Notes: a model not told the origin generated them from the sequence alone. A stretch of DNA of 64,000 nucleotides from Branchipolynoe longqiensis (GCA_030323885.1 CM059199.1:36216590-36280589); one strand, 5' to 3'; shown: positions 22,263-32,977, counted from the first letter of the stretch. Numbers and translations: made by a program.

Positions 22263-22592
22263 CAGCTTATGAAATACACTCACTTGAAATGAGCGTCAAA
22301 ATAACAGAGTGAGCATGGAGGATTTCGGAAATGTTTACTCTTCCATTGGAGGAAAGGAAAAACGATATGGATGAAACCGGAAGTGATTGTACGACATCCG
22401 TTCAGTGTGTAATCGTGGCGAATAGGGAAAACAGGATTATGTAAGAGACCATAGGATGTATGGTCTATTATATTATTAAAGGTGTATAGTTCATCGGTTT
22501 TCTCCTTCCGCAAAATTATTTATAGATATCTATTTATTAAATTTTAATCTATGTGCTTTAGTTTGAAGTCATTTTAATGTTAAACAGTGTTT
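22263..22592. other. Unassigned AT-rich sequence
   Basis: Nothing recognisable. Confidence 0.4.
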
Positions 22593-22856
22593 TTGTTGTT
22601 TGTTATTTTAAATCCTAGCAACATTCTATGGTCAAATCAGGACATGTACCGAGCTGTGACAGTGCACACTCATGGCAACTTTATAGTGCTGCTCCAATGG
22701 GAGACCAGGCCGTCAGCAGCATGACCTGATATCCCACTCAGTCACACTTGGTTTGATTCAAGCAGTGTTCGAACCCACGAACCCATGGGTTTGGATCCCC
22801 GTATCTCCCAAAACAGGAGACGGACGCTCAACTCATTCGGCAACCCCACGTGGTCT
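22593..22856 (-). mobile_element. SINE-A with internal deletion
   Basis: The tail and first half are intact to CCACTCAGTCACA. The sequence then jumps to TTGGTTTGATTCAAGCAGTG, omitting about 100 bp of body. The head ends TTCGGCAACCCCACGTGG. Confidence 0.75.
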
Positions 22857-23074
22857 GTTAAGCGGTTCCTCTTGGATATAATTAAAGTGAAAAAAAATGT
22901 GTTCAATGAGCGCCTGGACATATTACGATGAAAGTCTCTTGAATCCACACATGCTTTGCTTTCATTGGAGTATGGAGCTTTTATGTAGCTATAAGGAAAC
23001 TGAAATCGATGCATTGAAATCAATATTGAAAATTAATAACCACCTTGAGACTTTCTCGAGTGTGGTGGGTTGGA

Positions 23075-23335
23075 TGAAATGGGAGGGGGAGGTGGGAGGA
23101 GGTGAGGGAGTTGATCGGGAAGGAAAGGGGGAAGGAGAGGGGATTGAGCCCGTCGCTAGAGGGAGAGGGGGGACGGGGAATGCGGGGATGGGCGCTGGAG
23201 GTGGAAGGGAAAGGAAGGGGAAGGGGAAGGGGGGAAGGGGAAGGGGGGAGGGGGGAAGGGAGCTGGAGGCGGAAGGGAAAGGAAGGGGAATGGGAAGGGG
23301 CAACGGGCAAGGGGAAGGGGGGAGGGGGGAGAAGT
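23075..23335 (+). repeat. Purine-rich G tract (GGAAGGGG)n
   Basis: About 260 bp almost wholly of A and G with GGGGAAGGGG and GGGAGGGG units. Potential for triplex and G-quadruplex structures. The glycine/arginine- and proline/serine-rich open frames on the two strands are artefacts of composition. Confidence 0.85.
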
Positions 23336-23399
23336 CCCTCGTCCCTAGCTGTGCAGCAGTGTATGCTGGGTAATAACTCACATGTAATCCTCTGTTCAG

Positions 23400-23722
23400 T
23401 TCAGTTGTTTGGGTTTTACATCCTAGCAACATTTAAGGTCATATTAGGATGGTAACCACTGCACACTGCAGGCAATTTGTATATCTCTGCCTCACTGGAA
23501 CATTGGGCTGCCATCACTATGATATCATACTTCACCCAGTCACATTATCCTGATACTGAGTTAAGCAATCCCAGAGTTTTCCTATTAGTGACCACGACGA
23601 GGCTCAGTAGATACAAGTATCAATTTTGTAATCCATTGCTTGGACCCGGCCGGGTTTTCAATCCCTTCATCTTCTGCATGGAAATCCAGAGCTATTACTG
23701 ATTCGGCCACTACCTCCAGTTG
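23400..23722 (-). mobile_element. SINE-A, near full length
   Basis: GGGTTTTACATCCTAGCAAC, TCACCCAGTCACATTATCC and a worn head (GATTCGGCCACTACCTCCAG). Its B box is not recognisable. Confidence 0.7.
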
Positions 23723-23734
23723 GGCTTGGTTGTT

Positions 23735-23925
23735 AGTTGGTTGTTCGGGCTTTACATCCTGGCGACATCTAACGTCATATCAGGAAGAATACCGACTTGT
23801 GACAGTGCACACTCAAGGTGACATTATAGTGCTGCTCCACTGGGAGACCAGGCCACCAGTATGATGACCTGATAAGTGATATCCCATCCCGCTCTACCGG
23901 TTCGGCCATCGCGTCCGGTCCTCCA
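23735..23925 (-). mobile_element. SINE-A with internal deletion
   Basis: The tail and 3' body to GATATCCCATCCC are joined directly to the head end CTCTACCGGTTCGGCCATCG. The middle is missing. Confidence 0.7.
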
Positions 23926-24381
23926 CTTGGGGCGATAGATGTGTGAACAAACATGGTGGGTCCGTAGAGCATCTGCCTCCAGTCTAGGTCTGCCATGATG
24001 GATCGGAGTGTCGTATTTTAGAACTCGTAATATATTCACCCTCGCTGAAGATCTTTTTATGCGAATAGCTTCGCAAATCATTTTCACTTCCAACAAAAAA
24101 ACTTATGAAAAAATACAAAAAAAACACGAACAAAATAAACTGAAAAGGAGAGAGAAAAAAATGTCATCATCTGTTTTCCATTTCCGACGATGAACCAGGT
24201 TTGTAGAATATCAATCGAACATTTCCTGGCGAAATTCTTCTCTGTTAAAGGTTGATAAGATTTGGATTATAGTTGCTTAACCTGACGAAATGATTATCTA
24301 TTCAACAAGAAGACATTCACATATATCTCATCCTGCATTGTCCACTTGAAATATTGATACACACATTACTCATCTCTTTGG
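23926..24381. other. Unassigned intergenic sequence
   Basis: AT-rich, with an A-rich patch at 24097-24165. No recognisable feature. Confidence 0.4.
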
Positions 24382-24728
24382 GTTGGTTGGTTCTTCGAGT
24401 TTTACATCCTGGGAACAGCTGAGGTCACAGCGGGATGGGTACCGACTTGTGACAGTACACACTCATGTCAACTTAATAGTGCTGCCCTACTGGGAGACCT
24501 GCCCAGCAGCGCCATGACCTGCTATCCCACTCAATCACATTACCTTGACACTAAGCCAACCCCTCCTTGCCCTATCCTACTAATGCCAAGTGCCTTCCTA
24601 GAAAGTGACAAGTATAATTTGTTAAGTAATTGGTTTGACTCGAGCAGAGTTCCAACGAGTGAGTTTGAATCCCATGATCTACAAAACCTGGAGATGGACG
24701 CTCGACTCATTCAGCCATCCAGTTTGGT
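24382..24728 (-). mobile_element. SINE-A, near full length
   Basis: TTGGTTGGTTCTTCGAGTTTT at the tail, a full body, then a head with GACTCGAGCAGAGTTCCAACG and TTCAGCCATCCAGTTTGG. Confidence 0.75.
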
Positions 24729-24754
24729 GTGTCTTTCTGTGTGTTTGCCATGTG

Positions 24755-24835
24755 TGCACACTGTCACAAGTCGGAACCCATCCTGATATTACCTCCGATG
24801 TTGCAAGGACGCAAAACCTCAACAACCAACAACCA
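24755..24835 (+). mobile_element. SINE-A tail fragment
   Basis: CACTGTCACAAGTCGGAACC to GATGTTGCAAGGACGCAAAAC with an AACAACC tail. It sits head to head with the preceding minus copy. Confidence 0.7.
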
Positions 24836-25097
24836 TCTTGGTTGTCTAGGAGGTGTGATGGGAGCATACCTCGAGATGAGACCTGCCTCCTCTTCTTCAT
24901 ACTCCACCCTCCTCAGACCCCATACGAGACCCCCTGCGACGCAAATTGAACGCCCCGTAGGGGGTCCGATCCGCCATGTCAGTAGCCACGTGCACCGGCC
25001 ACCTCTGGAGCTATCAGCCGTCAGAGGTGCGGCTCCAGTAATGCCGGGAGCAGCCCACCTGACAGCCGGCCCCGACCGACAGGAATTTGTGTTCAAG
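24836..25097. other. Unassigned GC-rich sequence
   Basis: Roughly 200 bp of CpG-containing, GC-rich DNA between two SINEs. Overlapping frames on both strands (131 and 110 codons) lack motifs I recognise. Confidence 0.4.
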
Positions 25098-25355
25098 CTT
25101 GGTTATTGGTTGTTGGAATTTTAAGCCCTGGCAACATCTAAGGTCATATCAGAACAGCTACCGACTTGTGACAGTGCACACTTGATGGCACCTTTATAGT
25201 ATCGCTCATCTAGAAGACCAGGTCACTGGCACCATGACCTCTCATCCCTCTCAGTTGCATTATCCTGACACCGTTCCAACCAGTCCTTGCCCTATTCTAG
25301 CAATGCTGAGCATTTGGCTAGGAATAATAAGTATCAATTTTGTAAGTCATTCATT
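25098..25355 (-). mobile_element. SINE-A, headless
   Basis: TTGGTTATTGGTTGTTGGAA tail through GCATTTGGCTAGGAATAATAAG; the tRNA-like head is replaced by a MITE-B fragment. Confidence 0.75.
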
Positions 25356-25362
25356 CCAAATT

Positions 25363-25502
25363 AATATTTTATGGTTGCAAATCCAAAAGCAGCCAATTAA
25401 AATCAGCTCTTTCAAATTAATGTCAGGTAAATCAAAACGATCAAGCGAATGCAATACATATATTTAGGATAACTCAAACGCATCGGACTATACAATACTT
25501 TG
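25363..25502 (-). mobile_element. MITE-B, diverged partial
   Basis: The outer end ACTCAAACGCATCGGACTATA is recognisable at the right. The left two-thirds of the element is missing. Confidence 0.5.
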
Positions 25503-25675
25503 GTTAGTATACTGTTGAGGTCATAGAAATAAGATGCATAGGTCAACCTCATATTCAGGTCAGCCCCAAGGTGGCGCCATCTAGTGTATGTACAGAGAAC
25601 CAATACTTAGAGTACAGAGAGGGCAAAATTGCATATCACCATCAGCTATCGACTAACTTGTATTATGCATCACCT

Positions 25676-25742
25676 GAATTCCGCTGATAACTCAGGCTGT
25701 CCAGAGCCTACAACCCAGCACACCATGTCACAAATACTGCCT
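25676..25742 (+). repeat. Dispersed 60-bp unit, copy 1
   Basis: AACTCAGGCTGTCCAGAGCC then CAACCCAGCACACCATGTCAC. Copies at 26098 and 26577 share the TGTCCA, AGC and CAGCACACC blocks in order. Confidence 0.5.
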
Positions 25743-25751
25743 ACCCAAAGG

Positions 25752-26078
25752 AAAGTTTGTTTTATTTAATGACACCTCTAGACAAATTGATTTTTATCAT
25801 TCGCTATTGGACATCAAAGATATGGTCATTCTGAATTATTTCTTTGGAGGAAACCCGCTGCCACCACATAGGCTACTCTTTTCGATAAGCAGCAAGGGGT
25901 CTTTTATATGCACTCTCCCACAGACAGGACAACACATACCACATCCTTTGATAAACCAGTTGTGGATCACTGGTTGGAACGGAAAATAACCGAAACTGCA
26001 AACGTGTCCACTGAGCAGGATCAATAGGAGGATGACCCACACCTTCCCAGGTGGGCTACATCTTACCCAGTTGAAGGG
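25752..26078 (-). mobile_element. SINE-B, full length
   Basis: GTTTGTTTTATTTAATGACACC through GGACAACACATACCACATCC to CACACCTTCCCAGGTGGGC. The tRNA-like head has lost its outer 20 bp. Confidence 0.8.
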
Positions 26079-26097
26079 GGAAGGTGGTGGAGTTTGA

Positions 26098-26162
26098 GTA
26101 CTCGAGTTCTGCTGGTACCAGATGATGTCCACAGCCTCCGGTACAGCATGCCAGGTCACATC
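26098..26162 (+). repeat. Dispersed 60-bp unit, copy 2
   Basis: TTCTGCTGGTACCAGATGATG, TCCACAGCCTCCGGTACAGC and ATGCCAGGTCACA match copies 1 and 3. It lies between a SINE-B and a SINE-A insertion. Confidence 0.45.
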
Positions 26163-26222
26163 TACAGCATACGCAGTCGACAGTGCTAGGTGGTGGAGGG
26201 CGTGTGCCCGAATTTCGCTGGT

Positions 26223-26566
26223 TTTGTTGTTTGTTGTTGTTTTACATCCTAGCAACATCTAAGGTTATATCAGGACGGGTACCAACTTATGACAGTGCTC
26301 ACTCATGGAGACTTTATAGTGCTGCCCCACTGGGAGACCAGGCCACCAGCACCATAACCTGATATCCCATTCAGTCACATTATCCTGACACTGAGCCAAC
26401 CAGTCCTTGCCCTATCATAATAATGGCGAGTGCCTGGCTAGGAAGCGACAATTGTCGATTTTTAAGTCATAGGTATGACTCGACCAGGGCTTGAACCCAC
26501 GATCCCATGGTCTACCAACATGGGAGACGAATGCTCTAACTCATTCGGCCATCCCGTCTGGTGTAG
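26223..26566 (-). mobile_element. SINE-A, full length with 10-bp TSD
   Basis: TTTCGCTGGT occurs at 26213-26222 and again at 26567-26576. The tail is TTGTTGTTTGTTGTTGTTTT on the plus strand. The head carries GGGCTTGAACCCACGATCC and TTCGGCCATCCCGTCTGG. Confidence 0.9.
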
Positions 26567-26576
26567 TTTCGCTGGT

Positions 26577-26632
26577 AGCACTGGCTGTCCATAGCTTGCA
26601 ACACAGCACACCAGTTCACAGCTATGTCTTAC
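26577..26632 (+). repeat. Dispersed 60-bp unit, copy 3
   Basis: AGCACTGGCTGTCCATAGC and CAACACAGCACACCAGTTCAC. Before the SINE-A insertion this unit would have begun at the target site TTTCGCTGGT. Confidence 0.5.
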
Positions 26633-26675
26633 CGAATAGAACATGCAAGTGGTGAGAACACATACCAGAGTAGTA

Positions 26676-26851
26676 CCATAACACCTCTCTAACCCACCAC
26701 CTCCACACATGGACCACTCCCGTATATCGATCGCTTTATTTGGGTCCCAACCATACCATTGTCAACATAAACTCCCTAAACCGACCTCCTCCCTAAATGG
26801 ACCACTTAAAGTCGGTCCCAAAGTCGGCCGATTTAGAGAGGTTTCACTGTA
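26676..26851 (+). mobile_element. MITE-P (pogo/Tigger-like)
   Basis: ACACCTCTCTAACCCACCAC on the left is mirrored by GCCGATTTAGAGAGGTTTCACTG on the right. The interior is ATCGATCGCTTTATTTGGG. The right end is followed by TA, as expected for this superfamily. Confidence 0.65.
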
Positions 26852-27782
26852 TTTTGTTCTGTTTTTTATTGGCTTTATTTTGCTCAGATAATTTCAATGT
26901 ACTCTGTATTAAAAACAAAAGTATGGTAATAAGCCTACCATGTTGGGTTAAAATACAAATTGGTGGTAGACTGTCGGGCATGTAGTGGAGGATATGGGTG
27001 GGAGGGGGTACTTCCGGTTCCGACTTCCGGTGTGGAAGGTGCAGCTGGGTCGCAGCTTCAGTCAGTAAGGAGAGACCAGTGGAAGTGCGAATATCAGTTT
27101 TGTGGAAGCTGATGGGTGAGCATCATGTTTAACTCCATCCATTCAAATCTCAAACAATTACAAATATGATTTATAAACCACAGACAAAAAACACGCAGAT
27201 AACCAGAGCTTCAAGAACCAATAGTATATTAGATGGCATTAGGGATAGACCATCCGTTGATGGAGCAACCAGCTTGGGAGAAAAAACAAAAGAGTGCGTG
27301 AGGCATGAGCCACCTAGTGGCGAAGTTGGGAACCCATTTGATTAATCCTCCGCAACAGGGCGCAGAATGACTGACGGCGGCAGTATAAATACAGCAAATA
27401 AAGCAAATAAAACCACCCCTGTAAACGCAACATCAATTTAAAAAAACTGAACAAAATGATACCTAAAAAGCAACATCCAAAAAGTAATAAAAACAGAAGG
27501 ACTTGAGTGACATATTTCGGAGGGTGAAAATGACACTTGATCAGACGGAGGTGTCCCATTACTGCAGCCTGACTCTGAGAGGTCCCACTGTGCAGAGTTC
27601 CTATTGTGCACAACACAGGCGCTGAGCTCCCCAAGGAGCCTGATTTAGGAGCCCGACCCGTGGACATCATGCAATGTACTGTTAAATGAAGCGCGCGAGG
27701 CTCGGAGGGCGGCCCCATTGTAAGGGTCACCCTCATGGGTGGCAACCTGAGAGAAGGGGGCGTTTTACTAAGGGTTATTGTT
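26852..27782. other. Unassigned, with paired CTTCCGG boxes
   Basis: 27009-27030 holds two CTTCCGG boxes (complement of ETS sites) 14 bp apart. The 168-codon minus frame at 27314-27820 begins inside a SINE tail and has one hydrophobic segment but no recognisable family. I do not call a gene. Confidence 0.4.
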
Positions 27783-27835
27783 AGTTTGTTTGATGTTGTT
27801 TTACATCCTAGCAACATCAAATGTCATATCAGGTT
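27783..27835 (-). mobile_element. SINE-A tail stub
   Basis: TTTACATCCTAGCAACATC and ATGTCATATCAGG only. Confidence 0.65.
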
Positions 27836-27971
27836 ATTTCTGTAGTGAGGTACACTCAATTGAACTGAAGTAAATATGTAAGTTTGTTTTGCTCTGATAT
27901 TGATAACCCGAAATGGGTCGATAGAAAAAACAAATATTTGTCATTTGTCAATATTTGTCATATTTATTTGA

Positions 27972-28087
27972 CCAGACGGGATGGGCAAATGAGTTGAGTG
28001 TCCATCTCCCTTTTTCATAGATCGGTAGATTCGAACCCATGTTCGAACCCTGGTCCTGTCAAAGCAATGATTTAAAAATCGATACTT
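27972..28087 (+). mobile_element. SINE-A head fragment
   Basis: CCAGACGGGATGGGCAAATG, then a doubled B-box region (GATTCGAACCC and GTTCGAACCC 12 bp apart), ending at ATCGATACTT. Confidence 0.8.
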
Positions 28088-28252
28088 TGTGATATTGGTT
28101 AAATTGCCTTCTCTATCCATATGTAAATGTATTGGCTGGTTGAAGGGTGGTCAGGGTTGGGGGTAGGGGGGTAGCACTTGAATGCTGACGCCGTGGTGGA
28201 CGGTACGATAATACATCTATGAAGTGTACATACCTGTCCTTGTTCATCTGGT

Positions 28253-28843
28253 GAACACCACCTTACCGGATTGAGCAACGGACATACACTGGACAAAGAA
28301 TTGTCTAGTCTGGTGGTGTTCGGTATCTAAATGGACCGAAATGTGTCAAACTCTTGCAACGGCTGCCGGACGAAATGGACGTTAAACGTACAAGGAACAT
28401 ACATTAATTAATATCCACCGGACGCTAACCGGACGAAAACCGAATGTCAAACGGACGTACCGGATTGTTCACGGATGTGCCAAAACCATATACTGACCGA
28501 ATTCCCACAATGAAAAATTACAATTTTTAACTTTTTAAAATCCACCGTCAACAGACTTGGCAGGAAGCAAACTGGAGACATAACGGATGGGTACCATACA
28601 TGAAATGGACAAAACAGACTAAACAGACTTAAACCGGACACCAACCGTACACATCAGTCCGGCGGTGTCCGGTAGAAGTTTTGTGCATGTTCAAAACTTG
28701 TACCGAACACCTCCGGACACCACCAGAGATAGAATGGACACGCTGGATGGGAACCGTATATCAACCGGACATTGCCATATTTCACCGGACAGTGTCCAGC
28801 TTCTGTCCGGTTCCTCAATCCAGTGAGGTGTGACTGGGCCTTT
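28253..28843 (-). mobile_element. Core-box TIR element
   Basis: The right end CAGTGAGGTGTGACTGGGCC is well kept. The left end ACACCACCTTACCGGATTGAG lacks the outermost bases. The core box GTTTTGTGCATGTTCAAAAC is at 28678-28697. The interior is full of CCGGAC words (ACCGGACGAAAACCG and similar). It is a reverse-oriented relative of 19614-20138. Confidence 0.75.
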
Positions 28844-28929
28844 AGGGTCAGATTCTGGGGCAGCATACAGCGGCATATCACATATATATTATATTATTCT
28901 GCAGTGACCTCTCATGCAAGAGACAGGTA

Positions 28930-29215
28930 GGTATGGGTAGGTTGATTGCATCAGGGAGCCTAAACGGTGTAGTAGTCTACACTGCCCTCTCAGAAAAGGA
29001 CATCAAGGTGGGCCTTTATATCAGGATGACATCATGGAGCCTAGGTGGTGTAAGCGTTAGCGTACTGGCCTGGCATGCAAGATATGTTGGTTCGATTCCC
29101 TCTCTAGGCACAGCACTTCCAACTTTTACCATCTCCACAACAACAGTCTAATGGGTAGGATGCTAAGCTTGGAATGATAAGAAAAGTGGGTTCAAATCCA
29201 TCTCTAGGCGTAATG
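28930..29215 (+). mobile_element. SINE-C, two tandem partial units
   Basis: A tRNA-like head, GCCTAGGTGGTGTAAGCGTT to GGTTCGATTCCCTCTCTAGGC (29040-29110), could even pair its ends over seven bases, but the T stem fails. A second decayed head with GGGTTCAAATCCATCTCTAGG follows and ends TGCATCACCCCC. Confidence 0.6.
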
Positions 29216-29685
29216 TGTCCTTTGTTTGCATCACCCCCATGGAATTATTAATAATATTACAAAAAGGTATGTTCCTCTTACTTATAGTGGTACACACAAT
29301 ATATACTGGCAATCATAAGGACCAGCTGTTGAAGCATTCCGCACATTTCAGAGGGCACCCTGCATCGAGTAGTGGCACACATAACCAGCAAACTGGAACA
29401 CTGTACTAATGTGGGTTTTTTTTTGCTTATTTAAAAAAAAAAGTTTTTTTAAATTGTTTAAAATTGTTTTTATTTATTTTGTCGATTATCGGCGCGCCAT
29501 CGAGATCAGGTTTCATGCTCATCCATAAAAGTCAAGTCGACAAGCTTGCACTGCTAAACACAAAACATGGAAGCTAGGATGTAGTCCCTAATGGGATGTT
29601 ATCTGCGTATCGGATACACAGAGCAATAACTTTGCTAAGATCAAACGGAAACTCTAAAGCAGGCGTGTGTCATGGGGTGGGGGGG
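29216..29685. other. Unassigned; A/T-run rich
   Basis: Includes an A/T-run segment (29408-29480) and otherwise unique-looking DNA with no supported gene. Confidence 0.4.
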
Positions 29686-29885
29686 TGATGAAAATGGGAA
29701 CAATTGTGCCTGAAGCAGGATTCGAACTCACTACTTCTCACCATTCTGGGGCTAGTTTGATAAATATCACAGTATCTAGGCGCCCTAATTCAATGAGCTT
29801 TTCTACTCCTATTACTAGCCGGTGCAGTTGCTTGCCTGAAAGATCAGTGCAGACTACCACACTCATCCTCCTGGCAATGTAAATC
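29686..29885 (-). mobile_element. SINE-C
   Basis: GGGGTGATGAAAATGGGAAC (complement of the tail), GCAGGATTCGAACTCACTAC (complement of the B box), then GATCAGTGCAGACTACCACA. Same order as the copies at 30508 and 60808. Confidence 0.65.
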
Positions 29886-30031
29886 TCTTAAATGGTTTCC
29901 GTCCATAAATTGTTTAATGCATTATATATATATTTACATGCAATCCACTTATATAATATCCATACAGAGGGTAAGCTCGCCAGTCAAACAACAGGTAATT
30001 TGTATAGGATCGAGCTCCCAACAACCATTGT

Positions 30032-30500
30032 CATCAATCAATCAATCAATAGGATACAGCTATAATAGGCCTTGGACCTGTTAGCCACTCTTAATTAATA
30101 GAAATGGAGACAGTTTTTCAGATGCGGTGGATCATAGCAACTGTCAATGGCTCCAAGATATATGTAATGCTTGACCAGTATGCATCCAGTCAGGACTTGA
30201 AACAGTTCACCAATTCTGCTGCTATGACACTCTCCAGCAGGTCATTCCACAGGTCAACCACCCTAAAGCCGAAAAAGTTGTGTCACAGGTCCAGTCTGGA
30301 GTACCGCTTCCTCAGCTTCAGGGAGTGTCCCCTGGTCCTGGTGTTGGAGTCTCTGATAAGGGGGGGCTGCCTGTCTTGTAGATACGATGGATATATTTGA
30401 ATACTTCAATCATATCCCGCCTGGCCTGTCTGTAGTACATGCATGGGATCTTCAAATGACGCGTACGTTGTTCATAGGGTATTTCATCGAATCCATGAAC
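30032..30500 (-). pseudogene. Non-LTR retrotransposon (LINE) 3' end, dead
   Basis: The minus strand encodes the region after the reverse-transcriptase domain: YEQRTRHLKIP and YRQARRDMIEVFKYIHRIYK, then (shifted one frame at the C-run near 30362) NTRTRGHSLKLRKR and NFFGFRVVDLWNDL. These match the conserved C-terminus of CR1/jockey-like LINE polyproteins. One frameshift and an in-frame TGA just before HNFFGF inactivate it. A second TGA follows FKS, where relatives have arginine. It ends in a 3' UTR and a TTGA repeat tail. Confidence 0.8.
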
Positions 30501-30507
30501 AAGGGTG

Positions 30508-30700
30508 GGGGGTGATAACAATGGGAAATATTACACCTGGAGCAGGTTTTTTGAACCAACATTTATTGCCATTCCGGTGCTGATATTGCAAACCATTAAA
30601 TTACCCAGGCTCCCTGGTGCAATCACCCTATCCAAGCCTGCTTGTTTGTATGCCTCCTTGCCTGACAGGTCAGTGCATACTACTTACTATAGGCACAGCA
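30508..30700 (-). mobile_element. SINE-C
   Basis: GGGGGGTGATAACAATGGG, GAGCAGGTTTTTTGAACC and GACAGGTCAGTGCATACTAC. It abuts the truncated 5' side of the LINE remnant. Confidence 0.6.
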
Positions 30701-30734
30701 GGTCAGATTTCCCACAGAATAATGCCGACTATAA

Positions 30735-30790
30735 ATGACTGGTTGGTTGTTCGAAGTTTGTGTCTTGACAATTTCTAACGTCATGTAAAG
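30735..30790 (-). mobile_element. SINE-A tail stub
   Basis: CTGGTTGGTTGTTCGAAGTT with TTGACAATTTCTAACGTCATG. Body absent. Confidence 0.5.
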
Positions 30791-31023
30791 TCTACTGCTC
30801 GAATCTGTGGTTGTGTAGGCAGGCTAAAGTGAAATCAATACAGGCAAAGAGAAAGGAAGAGTATAAAGTGTGAAAGAAGAGAGTCAAGCCCTATGGTTTA
30901 TTATTTATGTGGTACATGGATTCAGTGTACAGTATCTCCCAATGAGAAACAAGCATTCTTCGCTCTACCAATAGGGATCCAGCATTCCCGTTCCCCATGG
31001 TTACCAGTGATCCTCCCACCACT

Positions 31024-31273
31024 ACCTTTAGCTAAAAGTAACTTATATTTTAAGTGGCTAATTGTTTAGATATTTGAAGTGGAACCATGCAAAATTAATT
31101 TTGGCAAGCAGGCCAAAACTCTGACCCCATCGGCTTCTGCAGTAACCGGTTATATTCAATTTCTCAGTATTCCCTTATGTGTGGTGACAAATATCTAAGT
31201 TAGATATGTAGAATCACATTTAGATAGTTGTGTTGCATTTGGAAATCTAATATTTTCATCGGACTCTACAGCT
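31024..31273 (+). mobile_element. MITE-B, 5' truncated
   Basis: Starts inside the element at AGCTAAAAGTAACTTATATT and ends CGGACTCTACAGCT followed by TTAA (31274-31277). Confidence 0.7.
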
Positions 31274-31277
31274 TTAA

Positions 31278-32603
31278 GTACATAAATAAGGAACATATGG
31301 CATCACCTTATTACAAAAAGGTTCTACCTGACAAAATGGTGCTTTCGAGATAATGAGGACTGAAGCTGTCTAACTGCATGATAGCAAATCAGGTAGAACA
31401 ATATTATTTGTAATATATCTCAGTGAAAAATACCAGTTGAGAAACAGTTGTGTAACTACATGATACCCTTTTGTAGATAGAACATTTTTACATCCATAAC
31501 ACCAATTCGGTCACTTTGTCAGATAGTACCTTTTTATAGTAAGGTCCCGATGGGTCGGTCTCAGAAGGTGTGTACTACTTTTGCGAAGGCAAACCAAAAG
31601 TGAAACCATTCCAAATGATATCAGAAAATATTTCAAACAATAGAAAAATACATATTCATATAGAGGTATATATGTTGATATATACATGAGGGATTTTTCA
31701 CATTTTGATTTTGCTCTTATACACATTGAGAAAAGCATCAAAATTAGCCATGCAAAATTCATCCATAGCAGTATTTTAAGACGCATCCAGAACGTCATTT
31801 TAACACACACAACAAATTCGAACAGGATCTTATTGAATATACAGCTAAACAAACGGAATTGTTTTGCAAGAAAAAAGTTTAAATGACTTTTGAGTAGATG
31901 CATCGTGTCAATACAAATTTGTCATATTTGTCACTTCATCATGAAATCATATAATCAGGTTTTGGATACATTTGGTGGGATAGATTAAATACATATAGTA
32001 TTCCTACCATACTTAATACACAGAGTACAACTATAACTATTTGACTTACTACCCCCAAAAAAGAAGGCAGCATCATTAACTATGTAACATGGAAAAGAAA
32101 AATGTGGTACACAATTTCTCAGAACGACCCATATTTATTAAACTTGACATATGGCTTCATTCTCTAAATTCAGTATGTATTAAGGAAAGCACCGCGTATT
32201 TCGTGAAATTCTAATTTGGGAGCGTGGAAGGCATCATTGTTTAGCTGGAACTGGGGTACTGTGGAAGGATTTAGGTATAGTCCTATAAAGAAGCAATCCA
32301 TCAACTGACCATATCATGATGGATCACCAATTCAACAGAGAAATCCCATACTGTACTCTGAAGTATCGATTCCAATTGTATCGCTGGCAACACAGTGCAT
32401 ACCAGGATAGATCTGTCTCATGTCATTCAGAGGGCATACTTGGTCTAATGGCGCACCTTGAAAACCCGCGTCCGAAATGGACTTTCGGTATCCTTGGGTT
32501 AAAAGCGGCATTGTCTGATGAAAGGAGGACATTCTCAAAAGCAAATCACTTAGCCAGATTTGATCCAACGTATCCAACTTTAATACCAAATCACTTATTA
32601 AGA
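31278..32603. other. Unassigned AT-rich sequence
   Basis: More than 1.3 kb without a recognisable repeat. A 130-codon minus frame (31511-31903) encodes a Leu/Phe/Ile-rich product with hydrophobic stretches, as AT-rich DNA often does. No homology is recognised, so it is not called a gene. Confidence 0.4.
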
Positions 32604-32607
32604 ATTT

Positions 32608-32844
32608 GAAGAGTTCAGGTGCAAAACGCTGTAAACAGCAATTCATAAACTGGGATAAGCATTGCAATCAAACCATCAAAGAGGTAATTTGTGTACAAGC
32701 CTATTCTTTTGTTCATTGCTCCATAATCATGAGATCACAAGAAAAGTGGAAGTAGTGAGAATCAAAATTATTTTCAGGTAAAAATCTGTTATTTTAATTA
32801 CATTTTTGGATTGGCGTGTCCGCGGTTTTGCAGCTGAACTCTTC
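32608..32844. mobile_element. MITE-A with 4-bp TSD
   Basis: GAAGAGTTCAGGTGCAAAAC on the left, TTTTGCAGCTGAACTCTTC on the right. ATTT flanks both ends (32604-32607, 32845-32848). Length 237 bp. Confidence 0.85.
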
Positions 32845-32859
32845 ATTTGTTGTTTCAGA

Positions 32860-32972
32860 GAAGGGCGTGCCAACTCAATAGAACCTCTTATTGCTGAAGC
32901 CGTCAGCCTAAACATTTTGCCGGGTACGACAACAGTATTTTCTAATGTTTGCACTCCAAATATCTTCAAAGT
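32860..32972 (-). mobile_element. MITE-B fragment
   Basis: CCAACTCAATAGAACCTCTTA, TTGCTGAAGCC and TGCACTCCAAATATCTTC follow the reversed MITE-B order. Both termini are missing. Confidence 0.6.
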
Positions 32973-32977
32973 TATCC

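Noticed and set aside
27314..27820. A 168-codon minus frame with a hydrophobic segment
   Set aside because: Its start codon lies in a SINE tail and no conserved motif is seen; not enough to call a gene.
29040..29111. A genuine tRNA gene
   Set aside because: The acceptor stem could pair over seven bases and the B box is good, but the T stem and anticodon stem do not pair properly, and related sequences at 29686, 30508 and 60808 show it is a SINE head.
31511..31903. A 130-codon hydrophobic minus frame as a membrane protein
   Set aside because: AT-rich DNA gives Leu/Phe/Ile-rich frames by chance; no family motif or splice context is visible.
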